Positions 27,035 through 35,938 of a DNA stretch of 39,274 bases are shown piece by piece (position 1 is the stretch's first letter; every line of letters begins with the position of its first letter). A program made the position numbers and the translations under genes. The DNA comes from Bifidobacteriaceae bacterium UBA2724. GTDB taxonomy: Bacteria > Actinomycetota > Actinomycetes > Actinomycetales > Bifidobacteriaceae. The stretch is taken from positions 4,403-43,676 of the forward strand of contig DEKK01000014.1 of assembly GCA_002353815.1 (NCBI GenBank), read 5' to 3'. Below the pieces are notes generated by a model. It ran no database searches. It was given only the letters and a program-made list of their open reading frames with translations, and was not told the origin of the DNA.

Positions 27035-27375
27035 GGTGTCTCGGGCTCCCTGTCATCCATCAAGGCCGACGTGTCGAAACGATGGCGGGATTGGATATCC
27101 GCGTCCGCGAGTCGAAGCACCGATGGCGACACTTCACCATGCCGGACGAAATGGGGCAATGGGCCAAGGATGATCCGTCGCGCAGACGGGGAGTGGACCA
27201 TGATTCGTGCGGAGGATGACAACGTCAGCGACGGATGAGAGGGGAAGCGACTGCCGCGTCAACATCATGGTAGTTGTCGCGGTCCCGGGGGCAGCGCACC
27301 CTTCCGCCTTCATTGGATCGCCTTGACCTCGTGGCCTACCGCTGGCTCGCATGATGCAGCGGAAAGCCCAAACAA
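27035..27375. other. Convergent intergenic region without recognised features
   Basis: About 340 bp between the alaA terminator (+) and the tal terminator (-). Frames are open here but lack ribosome binding sites and recognisable proteins; base composition matches spacer. Confidence 0.55.
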
Positions 27376-27408
27376 AAATCCCCTGCAGCACGTGGCTGCA
27401 GGGGATTT
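27370..27408 (-). terminator. tal terminator
   Basis: AAATCCCCTGCAG (27376-27388) pairs with CTGCAGGGGATTT (27396-27408). Read on the minus strand, the stem ends in a T-rich TTTTTGTTT tract. Confidence 0.92.
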
Positions 27409-27500
27409 CGCTGGCAATCAGCTCTGTTCAGCTGTATTCGCTGGACTCCGTCGATGCCCCTGGTGTTCCTGAGGCGTCAGCGGAGATGAGAGCAGATGTC

Positions 27501-28604
27501 TCAGGCGTTCACGCGGTCGATGCCGGACTGGACATCGGCGAGCACGGAATCCCAGGAAGCGATGAACTTGGCGACGCCGTCAGCCTCGAGCTGGTCGGTG
27601 ACATCCTTGATGTTGATGCCGAGATCGGCGAGCTTGTTCATGATGGCGTGGGACTCTTCGTAGGTTCCGGCGATGGACGGAGCGCCATTGCCGTGATCGG
27701 CGAGAGCGTTCAGGGTCTTCTCAGGCATGGTGTTCACCACGTTCGGGGCAACGAGCTCGTCGACATACTTGCAATCGGAGTATGCGGCGTTCTTGGTGCC
27801 GGTGGAAGCCCACAGCGGACGCTGCTTCTTGGCGCCCTTGGCCTCGAGAGCGGCCCAACGAGGATCGGAAGCGAACTTCTTTTCGAAGAGCTCGTAAGCG
27901 AGGCGAGCGTTGGCGACAGCGGCCTTGCCTTCGAGAGCCTTGGCTTCGTCGGAACCATTGGCTTCGAGCAGCTTGTCGACTGCGGTGTCCACGCGGGACA
28001 CGAAGAAGGAAGCGACGGAGCCGATGTGCTTGAGGTCGTGGCCGTTGGCGTCAGCCTGGGCGATGCCCTCGATGAAGGCGTCGATGACCTGCTCGTAGCG
28101 CTCGATGGAGAAGATCAGCGTCACGTTGACGGAGATGCCCTTGGCGAGCGTTGCGGTGATGGCCGGCAGACCTTCGAGGGTGGCCGGGATCTTGATCATG
28201 GCGTTCGGACGGTTGACCTTGGCCCAGAGTTCCTCGGCCTGCTTCTCGGTGGCCTCGGTCTCGTGGGCGAGGCGGGGATCGACCTCGATGGAGACGCGGC
28301 CGTCGACGAAGTCGGTGGCCTCAGCGATGTCGCGGAAGATATCCGTGGCGTTGCGCACATCGGTGGTGGTCAGCTCGCGAACGGCGGTCTCGACGTCGAC
28401 CTTGCCGAGCTCCTTGAGCTGAGCATCGTACGGGCCGACCTGGGAGAGGGCCTTCTGGAAGATGGACGGGTTGGTGGTGACGCCAACGACGTTCTTGTTC
28501 TTGATGAGGTCCTGCAGGGAGCCGGACTCGATGCGGGTGCGGGACAGATCGTCCAGCCAAATGGAAACGCCATTGTCGCTGGTGCGCTGAGTTGCTTCAG
28601 TCAT
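27501..28604 (-). CDS. tal: Transaldolase
   Basis: Transfers a dihydroxyacetone unit from a ketose phosphate (fructose 6-phosphate) to an aldose phosphate; with transketolase it interconverts sugars in the bifid shunt before phosphoketolase. 367 residues, the longer actinobacterial form. The Schiff-base Lys is K138 in NAMIKIPAT; VGVTTNPSIFQ at 40-50 and NVTLIFSIERYE are family stretches. ATG at 28602-28604 has AAGGAG upstream on the minus strand. tkt lies 93 bp upstream in the same direction, with a hairpin between. Confidence 0.97.
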   Translation of the reverse strand: MTEATQRTSDNGVSIWLDDLSRTRIESGSLQDLIKNKNVVGVTTNPSIFQKALSQVGPYDAQLKELGKVDVETAVRELTTTDVRNATDIFRDIAEATDFVDGRVSIEVDPRLAHETEATEKQAEELWAKVNRPNAMIKIPATLEGLPAITATLAKGISVNVTLIFSIERYEQVIDAFIEGIAQADANGHDLKHIGSVASFFVSRVDTAVDKLLEANGSDEAKALEGKAAVANARLAYELFEKKFASDPRWAALEAKGAKKQRPLWASTGTKNAAYSDCKYVDELVAPNVVNTMPEKTLNALADHGNGAPSIAGTYEESHAIMNKLADLGINIKDVTDQLEADGVAKFIASWDSVLADVQSGIDRVNA

Positions 28605-28652
28605 GTTTTATTTTCTCCTTGTATTCCTTTATGGAACAATCCAATGATACAG

Positions 28653-28684
28653 GGGAGGGGCGTCCGGTCATGGCCACCCCTCCC
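28653..28684 (-). other. Hairpin between tkt and tal
   Basis: GGGAGGGG (28653-28660) pairs with CCCCTCCC (28677-28684), 16-nt loop, immediately after the tkt stop. No T tract on the minus strand, so it may limit read-through, stabilise the tkt end or adjust the tkt:tal ratio. Confidence 0.5.
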
Positions 28685-28697
28685 GAGGGATGACGGA

Positions 28698-30797
28698 TCA
28701 GGCGTTGACCTCGGCGAGGGAAGCCTTGGCGGCCTCCACTACGTGCTCGGCGGTGATGCCCAGATCGATCATGTTCTGAGCGCCGTCGCCCTGCAGGCCG
28801 AACTGCTCGATGGAGATGGCCTTGCCGTAGGCGCCGAGGTACTTGTACCACGGCATAGCAACGCCGGCCTCGATGGAGACGCGGGCCTTGACGCCGGCCG
28901 GAAGGACCTCTTCCTTGTACTCGGCGTCCTGCTCCTCGAACCATTCCATGGACGGCACGGACACGACGCGGGCCTTGATGCCCTCGTCTGCGAGCGTCTT
29001 GGCGCCGGCAACGGCCCACTGGACCTCGGAGCCGGAGGCCATGATGATGACATCCGGGGTGCCGTCGGTGTCGACGAGCACGTAAGCGCCCTTGCGGACG
29101 CCGTCCTTGGCCTTGTCCTTGGTCTCGGCGAGGGTCGGGACACCCTGGCGGGTGAGGATCATCGCGGTCGGCAGGGTGTTCTTCTTCTCGAAGAAGTAAC
29201 GGTAGGCCTCGGCGGTCTCATAGGCGTCGGCAGGGCGGACGACCTCGAGCTGCGGCATCGCGCGGAAGGCCGCGAGGTGCTCGATCGGCTGGTGGGTCGG
29301 ACCGTCTTCGCCGAGGGCCACGGAGTCATGGGTCCACACATACAGGTTCGGGATCTGCATGAGGGCAGCCAGACGCACGGCCGGGCGCTCGTAGTCGGAG
29401 AACTGGAAGAAGGTGCCGTTGAACGGACGGGTGTCGGAGCCAAGGAGGATGCCGTTGGTGATGGCGCCCATGGCGAACTCGCGAACGCCGAAGTGCAGCT
29501 GGCGGCCGTACTCGGACTGCTCAGGCCACGTGCGGGTCTCGTCGGAGGCCGGGCCGAAGGACTTGGCACCGTTGATGTTGGTGTTGTTGGAGCCACCGAG
29601 GTCGGCGGAGCCGCCCCAGAGCTCGGGCATCACGGCGGCGATGGCGTTGAGGACCTGGCCGGAGGACTTGCGGGTCGCGACGCCCTTGCCGACTTCCTGA
29701 GCGGCCTCGAACTGGTCGATGGCCTCGTCGAAGCCTTCGGGGAGCTTGTGGGCCTTGATGCGCTCGTAGAGGGCGGCCTTGTCAGGGTTGGCCTTCTGCC
29801 AAGCGGCGAACTTCTCGTCCCACTCCTTGTGGGCCTCGAGACCGCGATCGGCGACCTCGCGAGCATGGGCCAGGGCCTCTTCGTCAACCGGGAAGTCGAC
29901 GTCGGGGTCGAAGCCGAGTTCCTTCTTCAGGCCGGCAACGGCTTCTGCGCCGAGCTTGGAGCCGTGGGAGGCCTCGTTGTTCGTCTTGCCCGGGGTCGGC
30001 CATGCGATGAGGGTGTCGACCTTGATGAAGTGCGGGCGGTCGGTGACGGCCTCGGCCTTGTCAAGGGCGGCTGCAAGGGCGGCGGTGTCCTCCTTGTAGG
30101 AGCCGTCGGGCTGGATGAAGGAAACCTCGTCGGTGTACCAGCCATAGGCCTCGTAGCGCTTGAGGATGTCCTCGGAGAACGTCAGCTTGGTGTCGCCCTC
30201 GATCTGGATATGGTTCGCGTCGAAGATCACGAACAGGTTGCCGAGCTTCTGGTTGCCCGCGAGGGAACCGGCTTCGGAGGACACGCCTTCCTCGACGTCG
30301 CCTTCGCCGCAGATGACCCACACCTTGTGGTCGAACGGCGAGGTGCCTTCGGCGGCTTCCGGATCGAGCAGGCCGCGCTCGAAGCGCTGGCCGTATGCGA
30401 AACCGACGGCGGAGGACAGGCCCTGGCCGAGCGGGCCGGTGGTCATTTCGATGCCCGGGGTCAGGCCGTACTCAGGATGGCCCGGGGTGCGGGTGTCCGC
30501 GCCGCCACGGAAGTACTTCAGATCGTCAAGCGTCACGCCGTAGCCGGAGAAATACAGCTGAACGTACTGCGTGAGGGAAGCGTGACCGCCAGAAAGGATG
30601 AAGCGGTCGCGGCCGGCCCACGTGGGATCGTTGGGGTCGTGCTTGATGTAACGCTGGTACAGGGTGTAGGCGATCGGAGCCAGGGAGACCGGGGAACCGG
30701 GGTGGCCGTGGCCTGCACGCTCAACAGCATCGGCGGAGAGGACCTTCGCCATCTTCACGGCGCGATCATCCAGTTCGGACCATGTGAAATCGGTCAT
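28698..30797 (-). CDS. tkt: Transketolase
   Basis: Thiamine diphosphate enzyme that moves two-carbon units between ketose and aldose phosphates; key in the bifid shunt. The 699-residue version starts MTDFTWSELDDRAVKMAKV at 30797, with AAGGA on the minus strand; the frame runs 10 codons further without need. Visible: HGHPGSPVSLAP near the N-terminus, the ThDP/metal motif around GEGDVEEGVSSEAGSLAGNQKL (split here for length), and pyrimidine-binding GTFFQFSDYERPAVRLAAL. Highly biased codon use indicates strong expression. It is divergent from hrcA, with CIRCE in the shared upstream region. Confidence 0.96.
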   Translation of the reverse strand: MTDFTWSELDDRAVKMAKVLSADAVERAGHGHPGSPVSLAPIAYTLYQRYIKHDPNDPTWAGRDRFILSGGHASLTQYVQLYFSGYGVTLDDLKYFRGGADTRTPGHPEYGLTPGIEMTTGPLGQGLSSAVGFAYGQRFERGLLDPEAAEGTSPFDHKVWVICGEGDVEEGVSSEAGSLAGNQKLGNLFVIFDANHIQIEGDTKLTFSEDILKRYEAYGWYTDEVSFIQPDGSYKEDTAALAAALDKAEAVTDRPHFIKVDTLIAWPTPGKTNNEASHGSKLGAEAVAGLKKELGFDPDVDFPVDEEALAHAREVADRGLEAHKEWDEKFAAWQKANPDKAALYERIKAHKLPEGFDEAIDQFEAAQEVGKGVATRKSSGQVLNAIAAVMPELWGGSADLGGSNNTNINGAKSFGPASDETRTWPEQSEYGRQLHFGVREFAMGAITNGILLGSDTRPFNGTFFQFSDYERPAVRLAALMQIPNLYVWTHDSVALGEDGPTHQPIEHLAAFRAMPQLEVVRPADAYETAEAYRYFFEKKNTLPTAMILTRQGVPTLAETKDKAKDGVRKGAYVLVDTDGTPDVIIMASGSEVQWAVAGAKTLADEGIKARVVSVPSMEWFEEQDAEYKEEVLPAGVKARVSIEAGVAMPWYKYLGAYGKAISIEQFGLQGDGAQNMIDLGITAEHVVEAAKASLAEVNA

Positions 30798-30926
30798 TGA
30801 TAATTCCTTCCAATTGGACGTGGGCAAACCTCAAGGAATGTAAGGCTTCGCCCGCAATGACTCCTCCATGCTAAACCCCAACAACGACGAAAACGGGGAA
30901 CGCAGGTCATTTTCGCTACGGGTGAA

Positions 30927-30953
30927 CTAGCACTCTTCACCCGAGAGTGCTAA
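30927..30953. promoter_or_regulatory. CIRCE element (HrcA operator)
   Basis: CTAGCACTC-N9-GAGTGCTAA (30927-30935 and 30945-30953) is a near-perfect CIRCE, bound by the HrcA repressor. It lies in the 224-bp region between tkt (-) and hrcA (+), so hrcA is autoregulated; an effect on tkt is possible. Confidence 0.97.
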
Positions 30954-31021
30954 AACAGTCTGTGGAACGAATGCTTTTCGCTTCGGAAGCCGAACGACAC
31001 GCGCAGATGCAAGGAGGGCGT

Positions 31022-32167
31022 ATGGCAAACAACAGACGCATGATTGTGCTCCGCGCCGTCGTCGAGGACTACATCCGCACGCAGGAGCCCGTCAGCTCGG
31101 GGGCGATCACCAAACGTCACCACATCGACGCGAGCCCCGCCACCGTACGCAACGACATGGCGGCCCTCGAGGACGAAGGATATCTGGAACAGCCCCACAC
31201 CTCGGCGGGACGCGTGCCCACCGAGAAGGGCTACCGTTACTTCGTCGACCGGCTTGCCAAGGTCGTGCCGCTGAGCGGTGCGCAGAAAAACGCCATCAGG
31301 TCCTTCCTCGCCGGATCGGTCAGCCTCGAAGATGTGCTGCGTAGGTCGGCCCAGCTCCTGGCGCAGATCACGGGGCAGGTCGCAGTGGTCGCATCTCCGT
31401 CCCTGGCGCGTTCCGCGCTGCGCCATATAGAAATGGTCCCCGTGGCGCTCACCGCGTCGCTCGTGATCGTGATAACCGACACCGGCCGCGTGGAGCAACG
31501 CACCATCGCGACATCGGACATGCCGGACGCCGATTTCATGACACACCTTGGCGACATGATCAACTCGCAATGCATCGGATGGGGGCTCGCCCGCGTCGGA
31601 GCGTTCGTGCAGGAACAGGCGGTCACATATCCGGACCGCATCCAACGCGATTTCGCAAGCACCCTGGCCCAGGTCTTCATCGACCTCGCCAACCAGGAGC
31701 GCACAAGCAACCTGTACATGTCGGGGACGGGGCGCCTGTCGAACACCGACGGCCATCCCCACGACATCGCCCCGCTGCTCGACGCCCTGGAGGAGCAGGT
31801 CGTGCTCATGCATCTCATGGGCAACCTGTCCGAGGTGGCCAGCGCCTCCGCCGACATGGGCGGCGTGGGCATCGCCATTGGTTCGGAAACCCACACGCCC
31901 GGGCTGCTCAACACTTCCGTGGTCTCGACCGGGTACGGGCATTCGACCGACGACGCCGACCATGGCACGCCCGTCGCGTTCGTGGGGTCCATCGGACCCA
32001 CCCACATGGACTATGCGACGACCATCGCGGCGGTTCAGGCGGTGGCCAGGTACCTCACCAAATACGTCGAGCACGAAGAGGGAATCGAGGGCCCGCACGA
32101 CGCCGATGGTCCGTCCGCGGACGACGGCAGCCGGGCCCGGGACGACGATGGCGGGGATACCGCGTGA
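31022..32167 (+). CDS. hrcA: Heat-inducible transcription repressor HrcA
   Basis: Represses CIRCE-controlled chaperone genes at normal temperature; active when folded with GroE help. 381 residues. The N-terminus is a winged HTH (RRMIVLRAVVEDYIRTQEPV, then SPATVRNDMAALEDEGYLEQ; TSAGRVPTEKGYRYFVD), followed by the GAF-like and inserted dimer domains. ATG 31022 has AAGGAGG upstream; the frame opens earlier at 30947 within CIRCE. The last ~25 residues are Asp/Gly-rich and look disordered. dnaJ follows about 215 bp later. Confidence 0.96.
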   Translation: MANNRRMIVLRAVVEDYIRTQEPVSSGAITKRHHIDASPATVRNDMAALEDEGYLEQPHTSAGRVPTEKGYRYFVDRLAKVVPLSGAQKNAIRSFLAGSVSLEDVLRRSAQLLAQITGQVAVVASPSLARSALRHIEMVPVALTASLVIVITDTGRVEQRTIATSDMPDADFMTHLGDMINSQCIGWGLARVGAFVQEQAVTYPDRIQRDFASTLAQVFIDLANQERTSNLYMSGTGRLSNTDGHPHDIAPLLDALEEQVVLMHLMGNLSEVASASADMGGVGIAIGSETHTPGLLNTSVVSTGYGHSTDDADHGTPVAFVGSIGPTHMDYATTIAAVQAVARYLTKYVEHEEGIEGPHDADGPSADDGSRARDDDGGDTA

Positions 32168-32291
32168 TGCGGCGGGAACGTTGCGCGCGGGCGTGGGATC
32201 CGGTCATGGGCGGCGCGGTCGGCCCGGGTGGCGCTAATTTTGCGCTGACAGCTGAATTCCCCGCATGCCGCACAAGCGGCGCCGGCGGCCG

Positions 32292-32307
32292 TGACACAAT
32301 ATTGTCA
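32292..32307. promoter_or_regulatory. Dyad TGACA-N6-TGTCA upstream of dnaJ
   Basis: TGACA (32292-32296) and TGTCA (32303-32307), the centre CAATATTG being an 8-bp dyad itself, 75-90 bp before the dnaJ start. It does not match CIRCE or HAIR. Possibly an operator or part of the dnaJ promoter (TTGTCA as -35). Confidence 0.4.
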
Positions 32308-32382
32308 GACAAGACCGCCGATACATAAAGCGGACGAACACCGAACACCCAAGCATTCAAGGAACGAATTCAAGGAACAACA

Positions 32383-33519
32383 GTGGCCGAACAGGATTAT
32401 TACGAAACTCTCGGGATTTCGCGCGACGCAAGCCAGGAAGACATCAAGAAGGCCTATCGCAAGATGAGCCGCAAGTACCATCCGGATCTTGCGGGTCCCG
32501 AATTCGAAGACAAGTTCAAGGAAGTCAACAACGCCTACGAGGTGCTGTCCGACCCCGAGAAGCGCCGCATGTACGACCAGGGCGTCGACCCCAACAACCC
32601 CAATGCCGGCGCATCCTACGCCGGTGGCTTCGGCGACATCTTCTCCGACCTTTTCGGCCAGGCCTTCGGCGGCGGAACGGCTTCGGCGGCCCCGGTCCCG
32701 CGCACCCAGCGCGGACGCGACATGCGCGCGACGATGGACGTCGACCTCAAGACCGCGGTCTTCGGTGGCGTCGGCAAGGTCACCATCAACACATACGCCG
32801 TGTGCGACGAATGCCATGGCACCGGATGCCAGGCGGGTTCGCAGCCCAAGACCTGCCCTGACTGCGGCGGAAGCGGCGTCACCAAGCATGTGTCCAACAC
32901 GTTCCTCGGACAGGTCGTCACGCAGGGGCCGTGCCAGCGCTGCGAAGGCCACGGCACGATCATCGACGAGCCCTGCCCGAAGTGCGCTTCGCACGGCCGC
33001 ATCCGCACGAAGCGCACGGTCTCGGTGAACGTTCCGGCCGGCGTGGATGACAACACCCGCATCCGTCTGTCGAACCAGTCTGAGGTGGGCGAGAACGGCG
33101 GCCCCGCGGGCGATCTGTACGTCGACATCCATGTGCTGCCCAATGATTCGTTCACGCGCGATGGCAACGACCTGCATTGCTGGCTCAGAATCCCGTTGAC
33201 ATGGGCGGCGCTCGGCCACACGACGTCTGTGGAGACCTTCGACGGGCCGAAGGAGCTCAAGGTCGCCCCGGGCGCCCAGACGGGCGACGAGATCTCGTTG
33301 CCGAACCTTGGCGTCGCCGACATGCGCGACAACAAGCGCCGTGGCAACCTCATCGTGCATGTCGCCGTCGAAACGCCCCTCGATCTCACCGATGACCAGA
33401 AGAAACTGCTCAGGTCCCTCGCTGCCTCGCGCAAGGACGACGCGTATGTGCCGCAGCTCACGGGCGAGGTGAGGATGCCCAAGCAGCAGAAAGGATTCTT
33501 CGGCAAGCTCTTCAAGTGA
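32383..33519 (+). CDS. dnaJ: Chaperone DnaJ
   Basis: Co-chaperone of DnaK. 378 residues: J domain 1-65 with HPD at 33-35; G/F-rich segment with GGFGDIFSDLFGQAFGGG; four zinc-binding repeats, CDECHGTG (from C141), CPDCGGSG, CQRCEGHG and CPKCASHG, the last departing from the usual CxxCxGxG; and a C-terminal substrate-binding domain. GTG start at 32383 with CAAGGAA upstream. It lies downstream of hrcA (hrcA-dnaJ order) and a strong terminator follows. dnaK/grpE are not in the window. Confidence 0.96.
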   Translation: MAEQDYYETLGISRDASQEDIKKAYRKMSRKYHPDLAGPEFEDKFKEVNNAYEVLSDPEKRRMYDQGVDPNNPNAGASYAGGFGDIFSDLFGQAFGGGTASAAPVPRTQRGRDMRATMDVDLKTAVFGGVGKVTINTYAVCDECHGTGCQAGSQPKTCPDCGGSGVTKHVSNTFLGQVVTQGPCQRCEGHGTIIDEPCPKCASHGRIRTKRTVSVNVPAGVDDNTRIRLSNQSEVGENGGPAGDLYVDIHVLPNDSFTRDGNDLHCWLRIPLTWAALGHTTSVETFDGPKELKVAPGAQTGDEISLPNLGVADMRDNKRRGNLIVHVAVETPLDLTDDQKKLLRSLAASRKDDAYVPQLTGEVRMPKQQKGFFGKLFK

Positions 33520-33658
33520 TCCGGAGCGCTGTGTTCCCGCAGCCTCTGCGCCTTGTGCCCCGTGCCGCCGTCCGCCGCATTCCGTGCGCCTCGTTCGGCG
33601 GCATGCGGCGGAGCATGCGTGGGTCCGCTTCGGCGATATAGGGTCGGTCATCTAAGCA

Positions 33659-33700
33659 AAGCCACCGGCACCGTGATAGGCACGGCGCCGGTGGCTTCTT
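33659..33700 (+). terminator. dnaJ terminator
   Basis: GCCACCGGC-A-CCGTG (33661-33675) with CACGG-C-GCCGGTGGC (33681-33695), loop ATAGG, followed by TTCTTGT. A long stem with a weak T tract. Confidence 0.8.
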
Positions 33701-33827
33701 GTCAATGTCCAGGCGGCGACTCTGACGCTCCTGTCGATGACGTCAGCTTTCGCATGATACCGAGTATCACATAGACGATGCGATTGGCGTATTTGCGGCC
33801 ATGTGATGGTGCACCCGGCCTGGAGTC

Positions 33828-33862
33828 CGCCTGAAGGCGACCGGGCGGTCGGCCTTCAGGCG
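33828..33862 (-). other. Hairpin directly after the fructosamine kinase stop codon
   Basis: CGCCTGAAGGC (33828-33838) pairs with GCCTTCAGGCG (33852-33862), 11 bp perfect. The stop codon (33864-33866) begins one base later on the minus strand; no T tract. Probable transcript end or stability element. Confidence 0.6.
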
Positions 33863-33863
33863 A

Positions 33864-34661
33864 TCAGACGTGCGCCAGCAGGCTGCGGCACATCTGGCGG
33901 TATTCGGTGACATAGCCGCCGCCGAAGAACACGCAGTGACCGGCGATGGGGTAGAGCTGCCAGAGCGTGTACCGCTCCTCGTATCCTGCGCGCAGAGGAT
34001 GCACCGAGACGTAGCCGTCCATGATTTCTGTCAGATACGACATGCCGAACAGATGGAGCATGGCGAGGTCTTCCTCGCGGTGGCCGCCGTGGGCGGCTGG
34101 GTCGATGAGGATGGCCTCGGTGCCCGAGGCGCAGCGCGTCCACATCACATTGCCGCTCCACAGGTCGCCATGCACGCGCGCCGGCTTGTCGTTCGCCGCG
34201 GCGCCCATGAGCTGTGGCAAATTCTCAATCACTTTCTCCGTCAGATCCATGTCGGATTTGTCGAGCACCCCGCGTTTCATCCCCAGTCGCACCATGGGCA
34301 GCAGGCGGCCTTGGGAGAAATACGTCACTGGGTCTGACCAGTCGCCGGTATCCATGGGCACTGGGTCCTGGAGCGGGCCGAAATAACACACGCCCGTGTA
34401 TCCTTCGGGAGCGGCGCCGAAACACGGGGCGCCGGCGTCGTGCATATGGGCGAGGGCCTTGCCAAATTCAAAAGCGGCCTGCGGGGTGGGGGGCGCGGGC
34501 TCGACGCGTTCGATGTCGAGGTAGTCATCGCCCCATTCGATGACATCCACGACCCGGGGGCCTCCCTGGGATTGGGCCTGTTTGAGCCATTGCAGCCCGC
34601 GTCCTTCGCATTCGAAGAAACCTTCCGGCGCCCAGCCGCGCGACTTCCTGTATATCGCCAT
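33864..34661 (-). CDS. Fructosamine/ketosamine-3-kinase family protein
   Basis: Kinase of the fructosamine-3-kinase fold that can phosphorylate sugar adducts on proteins (deglycation). 265 residues; catalytic-loop HGDLWSGN at 164-171, Mg-binding LIDPAAHGGHREEDL (D187), and GYTGVCYFGPLQDP mid-protein. The Lys of the ATP site would be K6 (AIYRKSRGWAPEGFFECEG). ATG at 34659-34661 has AAGGAGG upstream; the frame continues to 35099 but that part does not resemble a kinase. Thus the glycine-rich first strands of the N-lobe are absent, and the protein begins at the ATP-Lys strand. ~20 residues shorter than E. coli YniA (about 286). Related APH-type kinases are alternatives. Confidence 0.82.
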   Translation of the reverse strand: MAIYRKSRGWAPEGFFECEGRGLQWLKQAQSQGGPRVVDVIEWGDDYLDIERVEPAPPTPQAAFEFGKALAHMHDAGAPCFGAAPEGYTGVCYFGPLQDPVPMDTGDWSDPVTYFSQGRLLPMVRLGMKRGVLDKSDMDLTEKVIENLPQLMGAAANDKPARVHGDLWSGNVMWTRCASGTEAILIDPAAHGGHREEDLAMLHLFGMSYLTEIMDGYVSVHPLRAGYEERYTLWQLYPIAGHCVFFGGGYVTEYRQMCRSLLAHV

Positions 34662-34892
34662 CGCAACCTCCTTGAGAATTGTGGCGCGGAGTCGCGGAGC
34701 CACGACGCCGCAGCCTGTTGCTCCCAGTATTTCACATTCGCGCGGTTTCCGATGCCCCGCTTCTCTTGTTGTGTCGCTCCGGATGCCTCCGCGGGCGCGC
34801 CATTCGGGGTTCGGGCGCGAAAGGTGGAAATTTGTAACGATGTGGGATTTCCTCTGCTTGCAGTGAATCGCCCTCATGTATGGTGGCGTTCT

Positions 34893-35777
34893 ATGAACAT
34901 CTTCCAAGCAATCTTCCTGGCAATTCTCCAGGGTCTGACTGAATATCTGCCTGTGTCGTCCAGCGCGCATATCCGCATCTTCGGCTCGCTCATCGGCTGC
35001 GAGGATCCGGGCGCGGCCTTCACCGCGATCATCCAGATAGGCACGGAACTGGCCGTGCTGCTGTATTTCCGCCGGGACATCGCACGAATCCTGACGCATT
35101 GGTTCGGTTGCCTTTTCAGCAAAGATGCGAAAGGCTGGGAGCGCTTCGGGTCCCGCGACAAGGACGCGGCCATGGGCTGGTACATCATCATCGGCACCAT
35201 CCCGATCGTGGTCATGGGCGTGCTGTTCCAGAACGTCATCGAAACCAAGCTGCGCAACCTGTGGGTCATCGTATGCACCCTTGCCATCTTCGGCGTGTTG
35301 CTGTGGTGGTTCGACGCCAAGAGCCCCCAGAGGAAGCGCGTCGACGACAAGGAATGCGACATGAACTGGAAGGACGCCCTTCTCTTCGGCATCGGACAGA
35401 TGCTGGCCCTGGTGCCGGGCGTGTCCCGCTCCGGCGGCACCATCACCTTCGGCCGCGCCATGGGGTACACGCGCGAGGCCTCTGCGCGGGTGAGCTTCCT
35501 CATGGCCATTCCCGCGGTCCTCGGCGCAGGAATCCTCGAAGCCGTGAAAGCAGTGAAGAACACCGGCGACGGGGCGTTCCCCGGCTGGGGCGTCACGATT
35601 CTGGCGACCGTCATCGCCTTCTTCGTGGGCTATGTCGTCATCATCGGGTTCCTCAGGCTGGTCTCCACATTCTCGTACAAAGGCTTTGCGATCTACCGCA
35701 TCTGCCTGGCCGCGTTCGTGGTGATCCTGCTCATCGCCGGCGTTCTGACGCCGATGTCCGGCGCCACAACTGCGTGA
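34893..35777 (+). CDS. uppP: Undecaprenyl-diphosphatase
   Basis: Recycles the lipid carrier C55-PP to C55-P for cell-wall synthesis; loss or gain alters bacitracin sensitivity. 294 residues with eight or so hydrophobic segments. The (E/Q)xxxE active-site motif is QGLTEYLPVSSSAH (13-26), and PGVSRSGGTITFGRA lies mid-protein. The ATG at 34893 is preceded by GGTGG; the longer frame from 34440 is out of family. It is divergent from the fructosamine kinase and its own bidirectional-looking terminator follows. Confidence 0.95.
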   Translation: MNIFQAIFLAILQGLTEYLPVSSSAHIRIFGSLIGCEDPGAAFTAIIQIGTELAVLLYFRRDIARILTHWFGCLFSKDAKGWERFGSRDKDAAMGWYIIIGTIPIVVMGVLFQNVIETKLRNLWVIVCTLAIFGVLLWWFDAKSPQRKRVDDKECDMNWKDALLFGIGQMLALVPGVSRSGGTITFGRAMGYTREASARVSFLMAIPAVLGAGILEAVKAVKNTGDGAFPGWGVTILATVIAFFVGYVVIIGFLRLVSTFSYKGFAIYRICLAAFVVILLIAGVLTPMSGATTA

Positions 35778-35799
35778 TTGGCGCGACGACGTGATTCTG

Positions 35800-35841
35800 A
35801 AACGGCCTTGCCGGTGCGTGGAGCATCGGCAAGGCCGTTTT
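35800..35841 (+). terminator. uppP terminator (possibly bidirectional)
   Basis: AAACGGCCTTGCCG (35800-35813) pairs with CGGCAAGGCCGTTT (35827-35840), then TTG. On the minus strand the stem also ends in GTTTC, so it may serve the convergent PAC2 gene, whose stop is 98 bp away. Confidence 0.85.
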
Positions 35842-35938
35842 GCATTCGCGACATGGGCCTGCGCTGGCGTGGTCCGTCACATGCGCGCGGACACAGGGGC
35901 GGATTCGCCTCGGGGGGAGTGCGAGAATCATCCGACGG

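Larger units (their letters stand above)
33520..33863. other. dnaJ to fructosamine kinase intergenic region
   Basis: Convergent spacer of about 340 bp. It holds the dnaJ terminator (33659-33700) and an inverted repeat at 33828-33862 next to the kinase stop codon. No gene is supported. Confidence 0.6.

Noticed and set aside
27351..30800. 1149-codon open frame on the plus strand across tal and tkt
   Set aside because: It is antisense to two clear metabolic genes; long antisense frames are expected with strong codon bias in high-GC DNA.
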